DNA from: Bradyrhizobium liaoningense
GTDB lineage: Bacteria > Pseudomonadota > Alphaproteobacteria > Rhizobiales > Xanthobacteraceae
Direction of reading: 5' to 3'
NCBI RefSeq assembly: GCF_018130825.1
Contig: NZ_JAFCJS010000012.1
Span: forward strand, 62,001-126,000
DNA: 64,000 bases
The position numbers and the translations under genes are program-made. Positions 27,776 through 37,065 of this stretch are shown piece after piece (within the stretch, counting starts at the first letter, position 1; the number at the start of each line of letters is the position of its first letter). The notes below the pieces were generated by a model that saw nothing but the letters and a program-made list of their open reading frames with translations, had not been told where the DNA came from and ran no database searches.

Positions 27776-29809
27776 ATGCCCGTCAAGTCGAAGCCGAACA
27801 CATCGAAGCTGCTCACCTTGCGCTTTCGCGCAAAAATCATCCTCGGCTTCGTGGCGGTGCTGGCCATCCTCGCCGTCAGCATGGCTTTCGCCTATTTCGG
27901 CTTCGAGCGGATCCAGGCTGCCGTGGCCTCCTACCGGACCAGCGTATCCGAAGCGGACCTTGCGCGGACCGTCGACCGCGAGCTGATCGCCTATCAGGGA
28001 CTGGCGCGGGCCTATACGCTGACCGGCGCGACCGATGACGAGACCGCAGCCAAGGCGGCGGAAGAGAATCTGAGGGGTGCAATCGCCAAGTCCATGGCGG
28101 CCACGACCGGCGCTGCGCGCCGCGAGCAGGTCGGCAAGCTCGAGGCCGAGTTCCAGCGTTTCACCAAGGTCTTCGGTGAGATCATCACCCTGACGCGCGA
28201 GAACAACAAGATCGCGGCCGACGAGCTCAACAGCGTCGGCAACAAGATCCGCTTCAAGTTCGACGACCTCGCCGATACCGCGGCGCTCGCCGGTCTCGCC
28301 TCGGTCCAGACCACGGCCAAGGACGTCACCTCGCAATATCTCGCGGTCTCCACCTCGGTCAGCGCCTTCGTCGCCAAGCCCGAGCCGAAGACCGCCGACG
28401 GCGTGATCGCCCGTATCAAGTTCCTGGAGACCCTGCTGGTCTCGATCTACGCCAACGACCAGAAGATCACCGACCGCGTCACCGAGATCGGCAACCTCCT
28501 GAAGCAGTACCGTACCTCATTCTCGAAGCTGACCGAGAACGTGAAGGTCATCGTCAAGTCGAATGGCGAGATGACCAAGACGGCCGCGTCCATCCTCAAG
28601 CTCTCGGCCGATCTGCGCTCGGATCTCACCGCCGACCAGCAGCGCATCGAGGCCAGCGCCAATACCACCATCGTCGAGACCGAGCGGCTGATGCTGATGC
28701 TGGCACTGGGCGGCCTCGCCGTCGGCGCTGCGCTCGCGCTGATGCTCGGCAACGGCATCTCGCGTCCGATGATCGCGATGTGCAAGGCGATGCGCGAACT
28801 TGCCTCGGGCAATTTCGACGTCGTGCTGCCCGGCTTGGGGCGCAAGGACGAGATCGGCGAGATGGCCGGCGCGGTGGAAGAATTCAAGGTTCAGGCGATC
28901 GCCAAGGCCGAGCGCGACGCCGCCGCCAGCGAAGTCCAGAACCGGGAGCAGGCCGCCAGCCGCCGCGCCGAGCTGATCCGCTTTGCCGACGATTTCGAGG
29001 GTGCGGTCGGCGCCATCGTCTCCAATGTCTCGGCCTCGGCCGTGCAGCTGGAATCGGCGGCCTCGACCCTGACCCGGACCGCCGAGACCACGCAGACCCT
29101 CTCGAGCCAGGTCGCCGGCGTCTCCGAGCAGGCCTCCTCCAACATGCAGTCGGTCGCGACCGCGACCGAAGAGCTCTCGGCCTCGGTCGAGGAGATCGGC
29201 CGCCAGGTCCGCGATTCCAGCCGGATCGCGGAAGCCGCCGTGGTGCAGGCGAAGGAGACCGACGGCCGCATCGGCAAACTGTCGCATGCCGCCCAGCAGA
29301 TCGGCGAAGTGGTCAAGCTGATTACGGCGATCGCCGAGCAGACCAATCTTCTCGCGCTCAACGCCACCATCGAGGCGGCACGCGCCGGTGATGCCGGCCG
29401 CGGCTTTGCGGTGGTCGCGAGCGAGGTGAAGTCGCTGGCAAGCCAGACCGCCAAGGCCACCGACGAGATCTCCTCGCACATCGCGGGCATGCAGGGCGCT
29501 ACGGCCGAATCGGTCGCCGCGATCAAGGAGATCGGCGCCACCATCGGCCAGATCTCGTCGATCTCGACCTCGATCGCGAGCGCCGTCGAGCAGCAGGGCG
29601 CGGCCACGCAAGAGATCGCCCGCAGCGTCCAGACCGTCGCGCAGGGCACCCAGACCGCGGCCACCGACATCGGCCAGGTCAACCGCGGCGCCGCCGAGAC
29701 CGGCTCGGCCTCGGAGGAGGTGCTGAACTCGGCCAAGTCGCTGTCCTCCGAAAGCACTCGCCTGCGCGCCGAGCTCGACCGCTTCATGGGGAATATCCGC
29801 GCGGCGTAG
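27776..29809 (+). CDS. Methyl-accepting chemotaxis protein (copy 2)
   Basis: A 677-residue chemoreceptor built like its upstream neighbour. A basic start is followed by transmembrane helix 1 at about residues 18-40, with the shared segment [11 protein letters not shown] distinct helical periplasmic domain, transmembrane helix 2 near 305-328, HAMP and the signalling hairpin follow. The conserved tip and everything after transmembrane helix 2 is nearly the same as copy 1. The periplasmic domains share only the first 30 or so residues clearly, so the two receptors probably sense different ligands but feed the same pathway. The ATG at 27776 follows GGGGTGGGGGA. Confidence 0.93.
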   Translation: MPVKSKPNTSKLLTLRFRAKIILGFVAVLAILAVSMAFAYFGFERIQAAVASYRTSVSEADLARTVDRELIAYQGLARAYTLTGATDDETAAKAAEENLRGAIAKSMAATTGAARREQVGKLEAEFQRFTKVFGEIITLTRENNKIAADELNSVGNKIRFKFDDLADTAALAGLASVQTTAKDVTSQYLAVSTSVSAFVAKPEPKTADGVIARIKFLETLLVSIYANDQKITDRVTEIGNLLKQYRTSFSKLTENVKVIVKSNGEMTKTAASILKLSADLRSDLTADQQRIEASANTTIVETERLMLMLALGGLAVGAALALMLGNGISRPMIAMCKAMRELASGNFDVVLPGLGRKDEIGEMAGAVEEFKVQAIAKAERDAAASEVQNREQAASRRAELIRFADDFEGAVGAIVSNVSASAVQLESAASTLTRTAETTQTLSSQVAGVSEQASSNMQSVATATEELSASVEEIGRQVRDSSRIAEAAVVQAKETDGRIGKLSHAAQQIGEVVKLITAIAEQTNLLALNATIEAARAGDAGRGFAVVASEVKSLASQTAKATDEISSHIAGMQGATAESVAAIKEIGATIGQISSISTSIASAVEQQGAATQEIARSVQTVAQGTQTAATDIGQVNRGAAETGSASEEVLNSAKSLSSESTRLRAELDRFMGNIRAA

Positions 29810-29826
29810 AGACGGCAGAAGGAATT

Positions 29827-29917
29827 CGTAGGGTGGATTAGCGAAGCGTAATCCACCACCTTGATTTCACTGCCGCGAGTAAAGCGGTGGGTTACGGCTT
29901 CGCCTAACCCACCCTAC
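29827..29917. repeat. GTAGGGTGGG-family palindromic repeat, copy 3
   Basis: CGTAGGGTGGATTAGCGAAG at the left pairs with the mirrored CGCCTAACCCACCCTAC at the right, with an inner GGTGG/CCACC pair. It lies between the facing 3' ends of the second chemoreceptor and the DUF3175 gene, a position expected for a bidirectional terminator. Confidence 0.8.
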
Positions 29918-29921
29918 AATC

Positions 29922-30305
29922 TCACTCCCGCCCGAACGCCCGCTTCAGCTCCACCTTCGCCTTTTCCAGCCGCGTGCGCTGGGTCTTCGGCAGCGTCTTG
30001 CCGGCGCGGTTGATGTAGAAGGTCAGCATCGACAGCGCCGAGCGGTATGCGCCAGTCTTGCGGCGTGAGCTGTGCTCGGCCGATCGCTTCAGCGACGCCG
30101 CGATCTTCTTCGCGCTGGTCAGCTTGAACACGCCTTGCTTGAGATCGAGCGCGTCGCTCTCCCTCGTCACGCGCTGCGACCAGCGCTTCGGCGTCGCGCG
30201 CTTCGTGCCCCTGCGCGTGGTACGACGCCTCGCGCTGGCCTTTCGGCGCGCAGTCTTGTGCGTGCCGCTCTTTCGAGAATGTGTCGTCTTTCTGACATGA
30301 GCCAT
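29922..30305 (-). CDS. DUF3175-type basic protein
   Basis: A 127-residue protein whose first 45 residues are mostly Lys, Arg, Thr, Ser and Ala, in the manner of a nucleic-acid-binding tail. A C-terminal region of about 80 residues (RWSQRVTRESDALDL, then GVFKLTSAKKIAASLKRSAE, then SALSMLTFYINRAGK) matches the DUF3175 pattern as I know it. Members are small proteins of unknown function, often found beside stress-related genes. The start is well supported by AAGGAG seven bases upstream. It is divergent from the MFS transporter that precedes otsBA. DNA or RNA binding is plausible from charge alone. Confidence 0.75.
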   Translation of the reverse strand: MAHVRKTTHSRKSGTHKTARRKASARRRTTRRGTKRATPKRWSQRVTRESDALDLKQGVFKLTSAKKIAASLKRSAEHSSRRKTGAYRSALSMLTFYINRAGKTLPKTQRTRLEKAKVELKRAFGRE

Positions 30306-30486
30306 GCGTCAACTCCTTGCGGCTCCGTCGCAAACAGGCGGCAAGTGGGACTGTTCCTGCGGGAACCTGACATCGCCGCAGACGTTGTCGCAGGTGGCAG
30401 GCGGAATGCCGCACCCCCGATGATCGGATCGCCCCGTCCAGTCATGTGAACCGGGGCCGCTTCCTTTGGTCAGATCCAACAACCCG

Positions 30487-31968
30487 ATGGAATTGCAGCA
30501 AACCCCAACGCTGAACTACGGACCTGCCGTCCCTGCGGCGATCGCTTCCGATCGCATCGTCGAAACCAGCATTCCCTCGCGTCTCGACGCGCTGCCGTGG
30601 AGCGGCTTTCACACCCGCGTCGTGCTGGCGCTCGGAATCACCTGGATCCTGGATGGGCTTGAGGTCACGCTTGCCGGCGCGCTTTCCGGCGCGCTCAAGC
30701 AAAGTCCTACGCTGCACTTCTCCAATCTCGATCTCGGCATCGCCAATTCCGCCTATCTCGCCGGCGCCGTGCTCGGTGCGCTCGGCTTCGGCTGGCTCAC
30801 CGACCGCATCGGCCGCAAGAAGCTGTTCTTCATCACGCTCGCGCTCTATCTCTCGGCGACCGCCGCGACCGCGTTGTCCTGGGATATCGCGAGCTACGCG
30901 CTGTTTCGCTTCCTCACCGGCGCCGGCATCGGCGGCGAATACACTGCGATCAATTCCACCATCCAGGAACTGGTGCCGGCGCGCTATCGCGGCTGGACCG
31001 ATCTCGTCATCAACGGCAGCTTCTGGATCGGCGCTGCGATGGGGGCTGTGGCGGCCATCGTCTTGCTCGATCCTGCATTGATGGGCCCTGATCTTGGTTG
31101 GCGCCTCGCCTATCTCATCGGCGCCGCTATCGGCCTCGTCGTGCTCTTGATGCGGATGTGGATTCCGGAGAGCCCGCGCTGGCTGATGATCCACGGCCGG
31201 CCGGACCAAGCCCACGCGATCGTCGACGACATCGAGCGCTCGGTGATCGGGCATGACCAGGATTCCGGACGCTTCACGAAGATCCGGCTGAAGATGCGCG
31301 ATCACACGCCGATCCGCGAGGTCGTGCATACGCTGTTTTCCACCTATCGCCAGCGCGCGCTGGTCGGCCTCGTGCTGATGAGCGCGCAGGCGTTCTTCTA
31401 CAACGCCATCTTCTTCACCTTCGCGCTGGTGCTGACCGATTTCTACGGGATCAGCGCCGATCATGTCGGCTGGTACCTGCTGCCCTTTGCCGCCGGTAAT
31501 TTCCTCGGCCCGCTGCTGCTCGGCCGCCTGTTCGACACGCTCGGACGGCGCACCATGATCATGTTCACCTACGGCATCTCCGGGCTGCTGCTGGCGCTCT
31601 CGGGCTATCTGTTCACGATCGGCGCGCTCAGTGCGCAAGGACAGACCATCGCCTGGATGGTGATCTTCTTCTTTGCCTCGCCCGCCGCCAGCGCGGCCTA
31701 TCTCACCGTCAGCGAGACCTTCCCGCTCGAGGTGCGCGCACTGGCGATCGCGGTGTTCTATGCGGTCGGCACCGGCATCGGCGGCGTGATCGGACCGGCA
31801 TTGTTCGGCGTGCTGATCGATACGGGATCACGCACCAGCGTGTTCGCCGGCTATCTGCTGGGGGCCTTCCTGATGATCGCGGCCGCGATCGTGGCGTGGC
31901 GCTATGCCGTCTCCGCGGAACGAAAATCGCTCGAACAAATCGCGCGGCCGCTCGCCTTTATGGAGTAG
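30487..31968 (+). CDS. MFS transporter, sugar/metabolite:proton symporter type
   Basis: A 493-residue major facilitator with 12 predicted membrane helices. Family motifs are clear: LGFGWLTDRIGRKKLF in the loop between helices 2 and 3, a matching LGRLFDTLGRRTMIM in the second half, RFLTGAGIGGEY in helix 4, and PESPRWLMIHGR after helix 6. The last resembles the sugar porter and metabolite:H+ symporter groups. The ATG at 30487 is chosen; a TTG at 30466 is in frame. Its last codons contain the ribosome site of otsB, which starts four bases later, so it is co-translated with trehalose synthesis genes. Substrate unknown; a sugar or a related osmolyte is a reasonable guess. Confidence 0.88.
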   Translation: MELQQTPTLNYGPAVPAAIASDRIVETSIPSRLDALPWSGFHTRVVLALGITWILDGLEVTLAGALSGALKQSPTLHFSNLDLGIANSAYLAGAVLGALGFGWLTDRIGRKKLFFITLALYLSATAATALSWDIASYALFRFLTGAGIGGEYTAINSTIQELVPARYRGWTDLVINGSFWIGAAMGAVAAIVLLDPALMGPDLGWRLAYLIGAAIGLVVLLMRMWIPESPRWLMIHGRPDQAHAIVDDIERSVIGHDQDSGRFTKIRLKMRDHTPIREVVHTLFSTYRQRALVGLVLMSAQAFFYNAIFFTFALVLTDFYGISADHVGWYLLPFAAGNFLGPLLLGRLFDTLGRRTMIMFTYGISGLLLALSGYLFTIGALSAQGQTIAWMVIFFFASPAASAAYLTVSETFPLEVRALAIAVFYAVGTGIGGVIGPALFGVLIDTGSRTSVFAGYLLGAFLMIAAAIVAWRYAVSAERKSLEQIARPLAFME

Positions 31969-31972
31969 ACTG

Positions 31973-32791
31973 ATGAAATCGGAACTTGCGGATATGGCAT
32001 TGGACGAGAAGCGCACCATGCTCGACGACGACGCGCCCGATGTGGTGCCGGTGCCGCATGCGCTCGTCCCGCATCTCGACGAGACCGCGATCCTGCTCGA
32101 CATCGACGGCACGCTGCTCGACCTGATGCCGACGCCGCGCGAGGTGTGGGTGCCGCCGGGCCTGTCGGAGACGCTCAACCGGCTGACAGAGCGCACCTCC
32201 GGAGCGCTGGCGCTGGTCAGCGGCCGCTCGCTCAACGACATCGACCTGATCTTCGCGCCCGACGTCTTCCGCGCGGTTGCAGGTCACGGCGCGGAGATGC
32301 GGCTGTCGGTGGACAGTGAAGCGGACGACGTGCACGCGCCACCGCTGGACAAGGAGCTGAAGCGGCGGCTTGCTGCGATCGCCAAGCTTTCGCCCGGCAT
32401 TCTGCTCGAGGACAAGGGCTATTCGCTGGCGCTGCATTACCGCCTCGCGCCGCATGCGGAGAAGGCGATCTACGAATCCGTTTCGCTGATCCGCGCCGAC
32501 CTGCCCAGCGCGCCCATCGAGGTGCTGCCGGGCAAGTTCGTCTGCGAGATCAAGCATTCGGGCTTCACCAAGGCGAGCGGCGTGCGCGAATTGATGAAAC
32601 ATGAACCTTTCAGGGGGCGCCGCCCGCTGTTCATCGGCGACGACGTCACGGATGAGACGGTGTTCGCGATCATGCCCGACATGGACGGGCTCGCCTTCTC
32701 GGTCGGCCGCCGCGCCATGGGCGTGAACGGACACTTTGATGCGCCCGCCGATGTGCGCATGTTCCTCGCGCGCCTGCTCGATCCAAGGTGA
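31973..32791 (+). CDS. otsB: Trehalose-6-phosphate phosphatase
   Basis: A 272-residue HAD-superfamily phosphatase. The nucleophile motif DIDGTLLD, with its two Asp, lies near residue 42. Motif II is ALVSGRSLNDID, the cap region includes GHGAEMRL, and motif IV is FIGDDVTDE. It removes phosphate from trehalose-6-phosphate, the second step of OtsAB synthesis. It begins four bases after the transporter stop and is followed by otsA after about 240 bases. That gap holds a small perfect hairpin (CATTGCG/CGCAATG at 32839-32855) and no gene. OtsB before OtsA is a common rhizobial order. Confidence 0.95.
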   Translation: MKSELADMALDEKRTMLDDDAPDVVPVPHALVPHLDETAILLDIDGTLLDLMPTPREVWVPPGLSETLNRLTERTSGALALVSGRSLNDIDLIFAPDVFRAVAGHGAEMRLSVDSEADDVHAPPLDKELKRRLAAIAKLSPGILLEDKGYSLALHYRLAPHAEKAIYESVSLIRADLPSAPIEVLPGKFVCEIKHSGFTKASGVRELMKHEPFRGRRPLFIGDDVTDETVFAIMPDMDGLAFSVGRRAMGVNGHFDAPADVRMFLARLLDPR

Positions 32792-33031
32792 AACGAAGGC
32801 AGCGCCACGTCACAGACACAATGCCATCCGCACGACGTCATTGCGAACCGCAATGCGTGCTGTGCGATGCGACCGCAAATGCTGTCTTTGCAGTGAAATT
32901 TCCGGGTTCCGCAGGCGAATCCAGTTCCAACGCGCATGCCCGATTTTGGTTTCAATCCGAAGAAATCATGACAGGAACCATATTGATGAACGGCAGTTAA
33001 ACGGGGTGGAATGAACAGGAGGGGACGACCT

Positions 33032-34495
33032 GTGAACTTGGTTGTCGTTTCAAATCGCGTCGCCCGCGGCAAGCCCAACGAGCCCATGACGGGCGGCCTT
33101 GCTGCGGCATTGCTTCCCGTCGTCGAGCATTCTGGTGCCATCTGGGTGGGTTCCTCGGGCCGCGTGCGTGACGGCCACCAGAAGGAACCGTTTGCCGAGA
33201 TCGAAGCGCTGGGTTCGGGCGCGATCGCAACGCTGGATCTGCCGGCGGCGCATTACGGCGGCTATTACGAAGGTTTCGCCAATTCGGCTTTGTGGCCGGC
33301 CCTGCACTCGCGCAGCGATCTGATTCGCGTCTCGCTCGAGGATTATGTCAGCTATCGCGAGGTCAACGCCTTCATGGCGCGCGCCTTGATGCGCTTCCGC
33401 AAGGCCCGGACCGCGTTCTGGGTGCAGGACTACCATTTCCTGGCGCTCGGCGCGGAGCTGCGCGAACTCGGCGTCGACGATCCGATCGGCTTCTTCCTGC
33501 ATACGCCCTGGCCGGTGGCCGCGGTGATGCAGGGCGTACCCAATCATCGTGAGCTGATCACGGCGATGCTGGCCTATGATCTGCTCGGCTTCCAGACCGA
33601 GGAGGACCGGCAGAATTTTCTCGGTTACGTCGGCGGCGAGCTTGGTCTCACCATCGAAGACGGTGTCGTGATCTCGCAGCATGGTCGCACGCGCTGCGAA
33701 GTCTTCCCCATCGGTATCGATGCGGAAAAATTCGCAGCCTATGCGGCGAAGTCGGCATCGCATCCCGATGTGTCGCGACTGCGCCGCAGCCTCAATGGCG
33801 AGCGGCTCGCGATCGGCGTCGACCGGCTCGACTATTCCAAGGGTCTCGTCAACCGCATCAGCGCGTTCGACCGGCTCTGGACCGATCAGCCGCAGTTTTT
33901 GCGCAGCATCTCGCTGCTTCAGATCGCCAATCCCTCGCGCGGCGCGATCGAGGCCTATGGCAATCTCCAGAACGAGGTCGCGCGCCTCGTCACCGACGTC
34001 AACGGCCGCCACGGCGAGGTCGACTGGACGCCGATCCGCTATCTGAACAAGGGCTTCAGCCAGGCCGTGCTCGCGGGCCTCTATCGTACCGCGCAGGTCG
34101 GCGTGGTGACGCCGCTGCATGACGGCATGAATCTCGTCGCCAAGGAATATGTCGCCGCGCAAAACCCGTCCGATCCCGGCGTGCTGGTGCTGTCGAAATT
34201 TGCCGGTGCCGCCAACGAGCTCGACGCGGCGCTGCAGGTCAATCCGCACGACATCGACGGCATGGCGCGCGCGATCGCGATCGCGGCCGCGATGCCGCTC
34301 ACCGAGCGCAAGATGCGCTGGGACGCGATGATGAAGAAGCTGCGCGGCCACACCATCCAGCAATGGTCCACCGATTTCGTCGCTGAACTGGAAAAGTGCC
34401 GCACGCAGAAAGCCGCCGTCGCTCCGCTCGCCGCCCAGCCGCCGCAAGCGCTGCGCTGGCTGAGGTCGGCGATATCGGGTGTGCGGTTGATTTAG
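33032..34495 (+). CDS. otsA: Trehalose-6-phosphate synthase
   Basis: A 487-residue GT20 glycosyltransferase. It makes trehalose-6-phosphate from UDP-glucose and glucose-6-phosphate. Landmarks are the N-terminal VVVSNRVARGK, the VQDYHFLALGAELRE and GFFLHTPWP segments, DRLDYSKGL, which binds the donor, and the C-terminal TPLHDGMNLVAKEYVAAQ. I placed the start at GTG 33032, because AGGAGGGG lies seven bases upstream; the ATG at 33011 is in frame but has a poor site. Trehalose is made under desiccation and osmotic stress in rhizobia. The gene ends before a terminator-like repeat. Confidence 0.96.
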   Translation: MNLVVVSNRVARGKPNEPMTGGLAAALLPVVEHSGAIWVGSSGRVRDGHQKEPFAEIEALGSGAIATLDLPAAHYGGYYEGFANSALWPALHSRSDLIRVSLEDYVSYREVNAFMARALMRFRKARTAFWVQDYHFLALGAELRELGVDDPIGFFLHTPWPVAAVMQGVPNHRELITAMLAYDLLGFQTEEDRQNFLGYVGGELGLTIEDGVVISQHGRTRCEVFPIGIDAEKFAAYAAKSASHPDVSRLRRSLNGERLAIGVDRLDYSKGLVNRISAFDRLWTDQPQFLRSISLLQIANPSRGAIEAYGNLQNEVARLVTDVNGRHGEVDWTPIRYLNKGFSQAVLAGLYRTAQVGVVTPLHDGMNLVAKEYVAAQNPSDPGVLVLSKFAGAANELDAALQVNPHDIDGMARAIAIAAAMPLTERKMRWDAMMKKLRGHTIQQWSTDFVAELEKCRTQKAAVAPLAAQPPQALRWLRSAISGVRLI

Positions 34496-34502
34496 CCTCT
34501 TC

Positions 34503-34636
34503 TCCCTCTCCCCGTTCTTACGGGGAGAGGGTCGGGGTGAGGGGCTCTCTCCACGCGTGAGTTTGTCGAGGGACCTGTACCCCCTCACCCGGATCGCAAG
34601 AGCGATCCGACCTCTCCCCGCAAGCGGGGCGAGGTG
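34503..34636. repeat. Palindromic repeat with terminator-like hairpin after otsA
   Basis: CCCTCTCCCCG and CGGGGAGAGGG form a perfect 11-pair stem at 34505-34531. A second, outer set (GTCGGGGTGAGGGG with CCCCTCACCC) and a GGATCG/CGATCC hairpin follow. It separates the facing ends of otsA and the small exported gene and can stop transcription from both sides. Confidence 0.75.
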
Positions 34637-34648
34637 AAAAACGACGCC

Positions 34649-34990
34649 TCAATAACAATATGACACGCCGTCCAGGATCGCGCACTGCCGCTTGTTCGGC
34701 GCGTTGGGATCGTCCAGCGGCACCATGCCCTTGCCCTGGCCGACGAATACGCCGGGTCCGACATGGATCGAGCTCTTGTTGCCGATGATGACGCTCTGAT
34801 GCGGCGTCGAACTCGAGCGCGTCCCGTCCGGCCAGAGGATGGCATCGCCCGACAGCACCCCGCGCCGCCCGTCGTCGCAGCTGACATCGACGCCTTGCCG
34901 GGTGCAGACCTGGGCCAGCGCCGGCACGGCAAAGGTGGAGCTGACGGCCGAAATCAGGCTCAGTGCGGCGATGGTGTTGCGGATGGTCAT
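34649..34990 (-). CDS. Small exported protein
   Basis: A 113-residue protein with a clear signal peptide (basic start, hydrophobic core, cleavage at ALA-QV near residue 27). The mature chain has four Cys, two near its start and two at the very end, so two disulfides are likely. It also has a repeated glycine/hydrophobic pattern suggestive of a small beta-sheet domain. I do not recognise the family; such proteins occur widely in Bradyrhizobium. No operon partner is visible: otsA faces it from the left and tRNA-Ser lies on the other side. Confidence 0.7.
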   Translation of the reverse strand: MTIRNTIAALSLISAVSSTFAVPALAQVCTRQGVDVSCDDGRRGVLSGDAILWPDGTRSSSTPHQSVIIGNKSSIHVGPGVFVGQGKGMVPLDDPNAPNKRQCAILDGVSYCY

Positions 34991-35186
34991 GGCGTCCCCG
35001 GTCGTGTTTGGTTGCCTCAGGTGAATCGTCGCGCCAAACCCGCCTCCGGTTCAGCCCACAAGGGGTTCCAAAGCCCCCGCAGACGCCTGATATTATTGTT
35101 TAAATACAACATCTTACGGAAAATTCACCCGATTTCCCCGCGATCCCTTGCAAAATCACCGGCGCCCCTTCAAGAGAGGGCGCTCC

Positions 35187-35276
35187 GGAGAGATGGCCGA
35201 GTGGCTTAAGGCGCACGCTTGGAAAGCGTGTGTGCGGGAAACCGTACCGTGGGTTCGAATCCCACTCTCTCCGCCA
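35187..35276 (+). tRNA. tRNA-Ser (GGA anticodon)
   Basis: A complete 90-base serine tRNA. The acceptor stem GGAGAGA pairs with TCTCTCC. The anticodon stem CACGC/GCGTG holds a TTGGAAA loop with anticodon GGA. The long variable arm is that of class II tRNAs. The T arm is GTGGG-TTCGAAT-CCCAC, and the CCA end is encoded. It reads serine UCC/UCU codons. Confidence 0.97.
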
Positions 35277-35402
35277 TTTGCGCGATTTTGCACGCCAGAC
35301 TGCGATTTAGGATACTTGAACCGCGCAATTCCTAGCGCTCCATGACGAGATCGGCAGTCGAACGGATCCGCTGCGCAACCCGATCTGATTGGTGGGTTCA
35401 AT

Positions 35403-35468
35403 TCGCGGATGGGATTTGAACCTATGACCTTCAGATAGAAAGTCTGAACGTCGCGCCTCATCCGCACC
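35403..35468 (-). other. tRNA-like relic without a normal D arm
   Basis: Read on the minus strand, this stretch has an anticodon-type hairpin (TTCAGA/TCTGAA around CTTTCTA), a short variable segment, and a T-arm-like ATAGG-TTCAAAT-CCCAT. The flanking TGCGGAT and ATCCGCG could pair as an acceptor stem, in a register that competes with the T arm. Only about 11 bases separate the 5' acceptor from the anticodon stem, too few for a D arm, and no CCA follows. It is probably a decayed tRNA. The rest of the 385-base gap from tRNA-Ser to the amidase start at 35662 contains nothing else I can support. Confidence 0.4.
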
Positions 35469-35661
35469 AGCTTGCACAGCAACAGTCCGACGACCGTTGC
35501 GAACGCGATCAAACCCGAACGAAAACGCAGCAAAAAAAACAACGCGCGCGATCGATGTGCTGCCGCTCATAACGGTTTGGTTGCAGGTTCGGCTCCTGGC
35601 CGTACGGCAGAGGCACTTAGTTGCTTTCCCTGCCGGGCAGCGGCTTCATATTTGTGCGGTC

Positions 35662-37065
35662 ATGCCCTCAGGAGTTTATTCCGTGCCGCAAGCGATCTTA
35701 TCCGCGCAGAGCCGACCTCTACGTTCGCCCGCCGAGTTGGCCTCCATCATCAGAACCGCCTATGAGCGCATCGCACGGGACCGGCACCGCAACTGCTGGA
35801 TCTATGTGCGGCCCCTGGAAGAAGCGCTGGCTGAGGCAGATGCCCTTGTGCGGCGAGCGGAGCAGGGTGAAGTCCTGCCGCTCCTTGGCGTGCCATTCGG
35901 CGTCAAGGACAATATCGACGTCGAGGACATGCCAACGACGGCAGCCTGTCCGTCATTCGAATATGTGGCTGCGCAATCGGCCAGATGCGTCGAGAGTTTG
36001 ACGGCCGCAGGTGCGATCTGTCTTGGCAAGACCAACCTGGATCAGTTCGCAACCGGACTGTCCGGCACACGATCTCCCTATGGCGCCTGTTCCAGCGCAG
36101 CCAACGATCTGTATGTCTCCGGCGGTTCGAGTTCCGGTTCGGCTGCTGCCGTAGCATCCGGCCATGTTGCCTTCGCTCTCGGCACGGATACCGGCGGCTC
36201 GGGCCGGATTCCCGCAGGCTTCAATGGGATCATCGGGATCAAGCCAACCGTCGGCCTCGTCTCATCCCGGGGGCTTGTGCCGAACTGTCCGACGCTCGAT
36301 TGTCCCTCGATTTTCTGCAATTCCATTGCCGAAGGCCGAATTCTGCTCGGGTTGATCGAAGGATTCGACGACAGCGATCCTTATAGCCGCCAACGGATTG
36401 CCTCGTCCTCCCCATCTCCTCGCAAATTCCGGTTCGGCCAGGTCTCCGTCGGTCATCTCAATTCATTCGGCATGCCGGAATGCAATGACCTTTACGGGCA
36501 GGCCTGCACGAGGCTTTCGGGACTGGGAGGCCAAGCCAGGCAAATTGACTTCGCGCCTTTCGCCGAAGCCGGTGAAATGCTCTTTTCAGGGCCTTGGATT
36601 GCCGAACGTCATGCGGCGATCAGCAAGCTCCTGGACATCGATCATGGAGGCCTGCTTGACGTCATCCGCAACGTGCTGGGCGCAGCTGCCCGGTTTTCCG
36701 CAACAGATGCGTTCGCCGCGCAACATCGACTTTTGAAGCTGCGACGCCAGATCCAATCGCTTTTCGAGGAGATCGATGTCCTGGTGGTCCCGACCGCGCC
36801 ACGCCCCTTCACGATCTCGGAGATGATGGAAGATCCCATCACGCTCAACAACCGCCTCGGTTACTACTCCTATTTTGCCAATCTCGTGGACTTGTGCGCG
36901 GTGGCCGTTCCCAACGCAACGCTCGGCAACGGCATGCCGATGGGCATCACTTTGCTGGCGCCTGCGTGGCGTGATCATGCCCTTCTCGACCTTGCCGAGC
37001 GATGGCTGCCCGATGCGAAGGCCGGACTGTTCGATCTAAAAGTATATCCGAAGGCCACGTCCTAG
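35662..37065 (+). CDS. Allophanate-hydrolase-type amidase
   Basis: A 467-residue amidase-signature enzyme. The catalytic Lys is in GVPFGVKDNID, the cis-Ser in GGSSSGSAAAVASG, and the nucleophile region is TDTGGSGRIPAGF. The flanking segments TTAACPSF, GKTNLDQFATGLSGTRSPYGA and LDCPSIF are those of the AtzF/allophanate hydrolase branch, which splits allophanate to ammonia and carbon dioxide. The C-terminal extra domain of AtzF is absent, so a related carboxybiuret- or urea-derivative amidase is possible. The start is uncertain: ATG 35662 is used, but the frame is open to 35497. Its stop overlaps that of the facing Crp-type gene through CTAG. Context suggests scavenging of a nitrogen compound. 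Confidence 0.85.
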   Translation: MPSGVYSVPQAILSAQSRPLRSPAELASIIRTAYERIARDRHRNCWIYVRPLEEALAEADALVRRAEQGEVLPLLGVPFGVKDNIDVEDMPTTAACPSFEYVAAQSARCVESLTAAGAICLGKTNLDQFATGLSGTRSPYGACSSAANDLYVSGGSSSGSAAAVASGHVAFALGTDTGGSGRIPAGFNGIIGIKPTVGLVSSRGLVPNCPTLDCPSIFCNSIAEGRILLGLIEGFDDSDPYSRQRIASSSPSPRKFRFGQVSVGHLNSFGMPECNDLYGQACTRLSGLGGQARQIDFAPFAEAGEMLFSGPWIAERHAAISKLLDIDHGGLLDVIRNVLGAAARFSATDAFAAQHRLLKLRRQIQSLFEEIDVLVVPTAPRPFTISEMMEDPITLNNRLGYYSYFANLVDLCAVAVPNATLGNGMPMGITLLAPAWRDHALLDLAERWLPDAKAGLFDLKVYPKATS

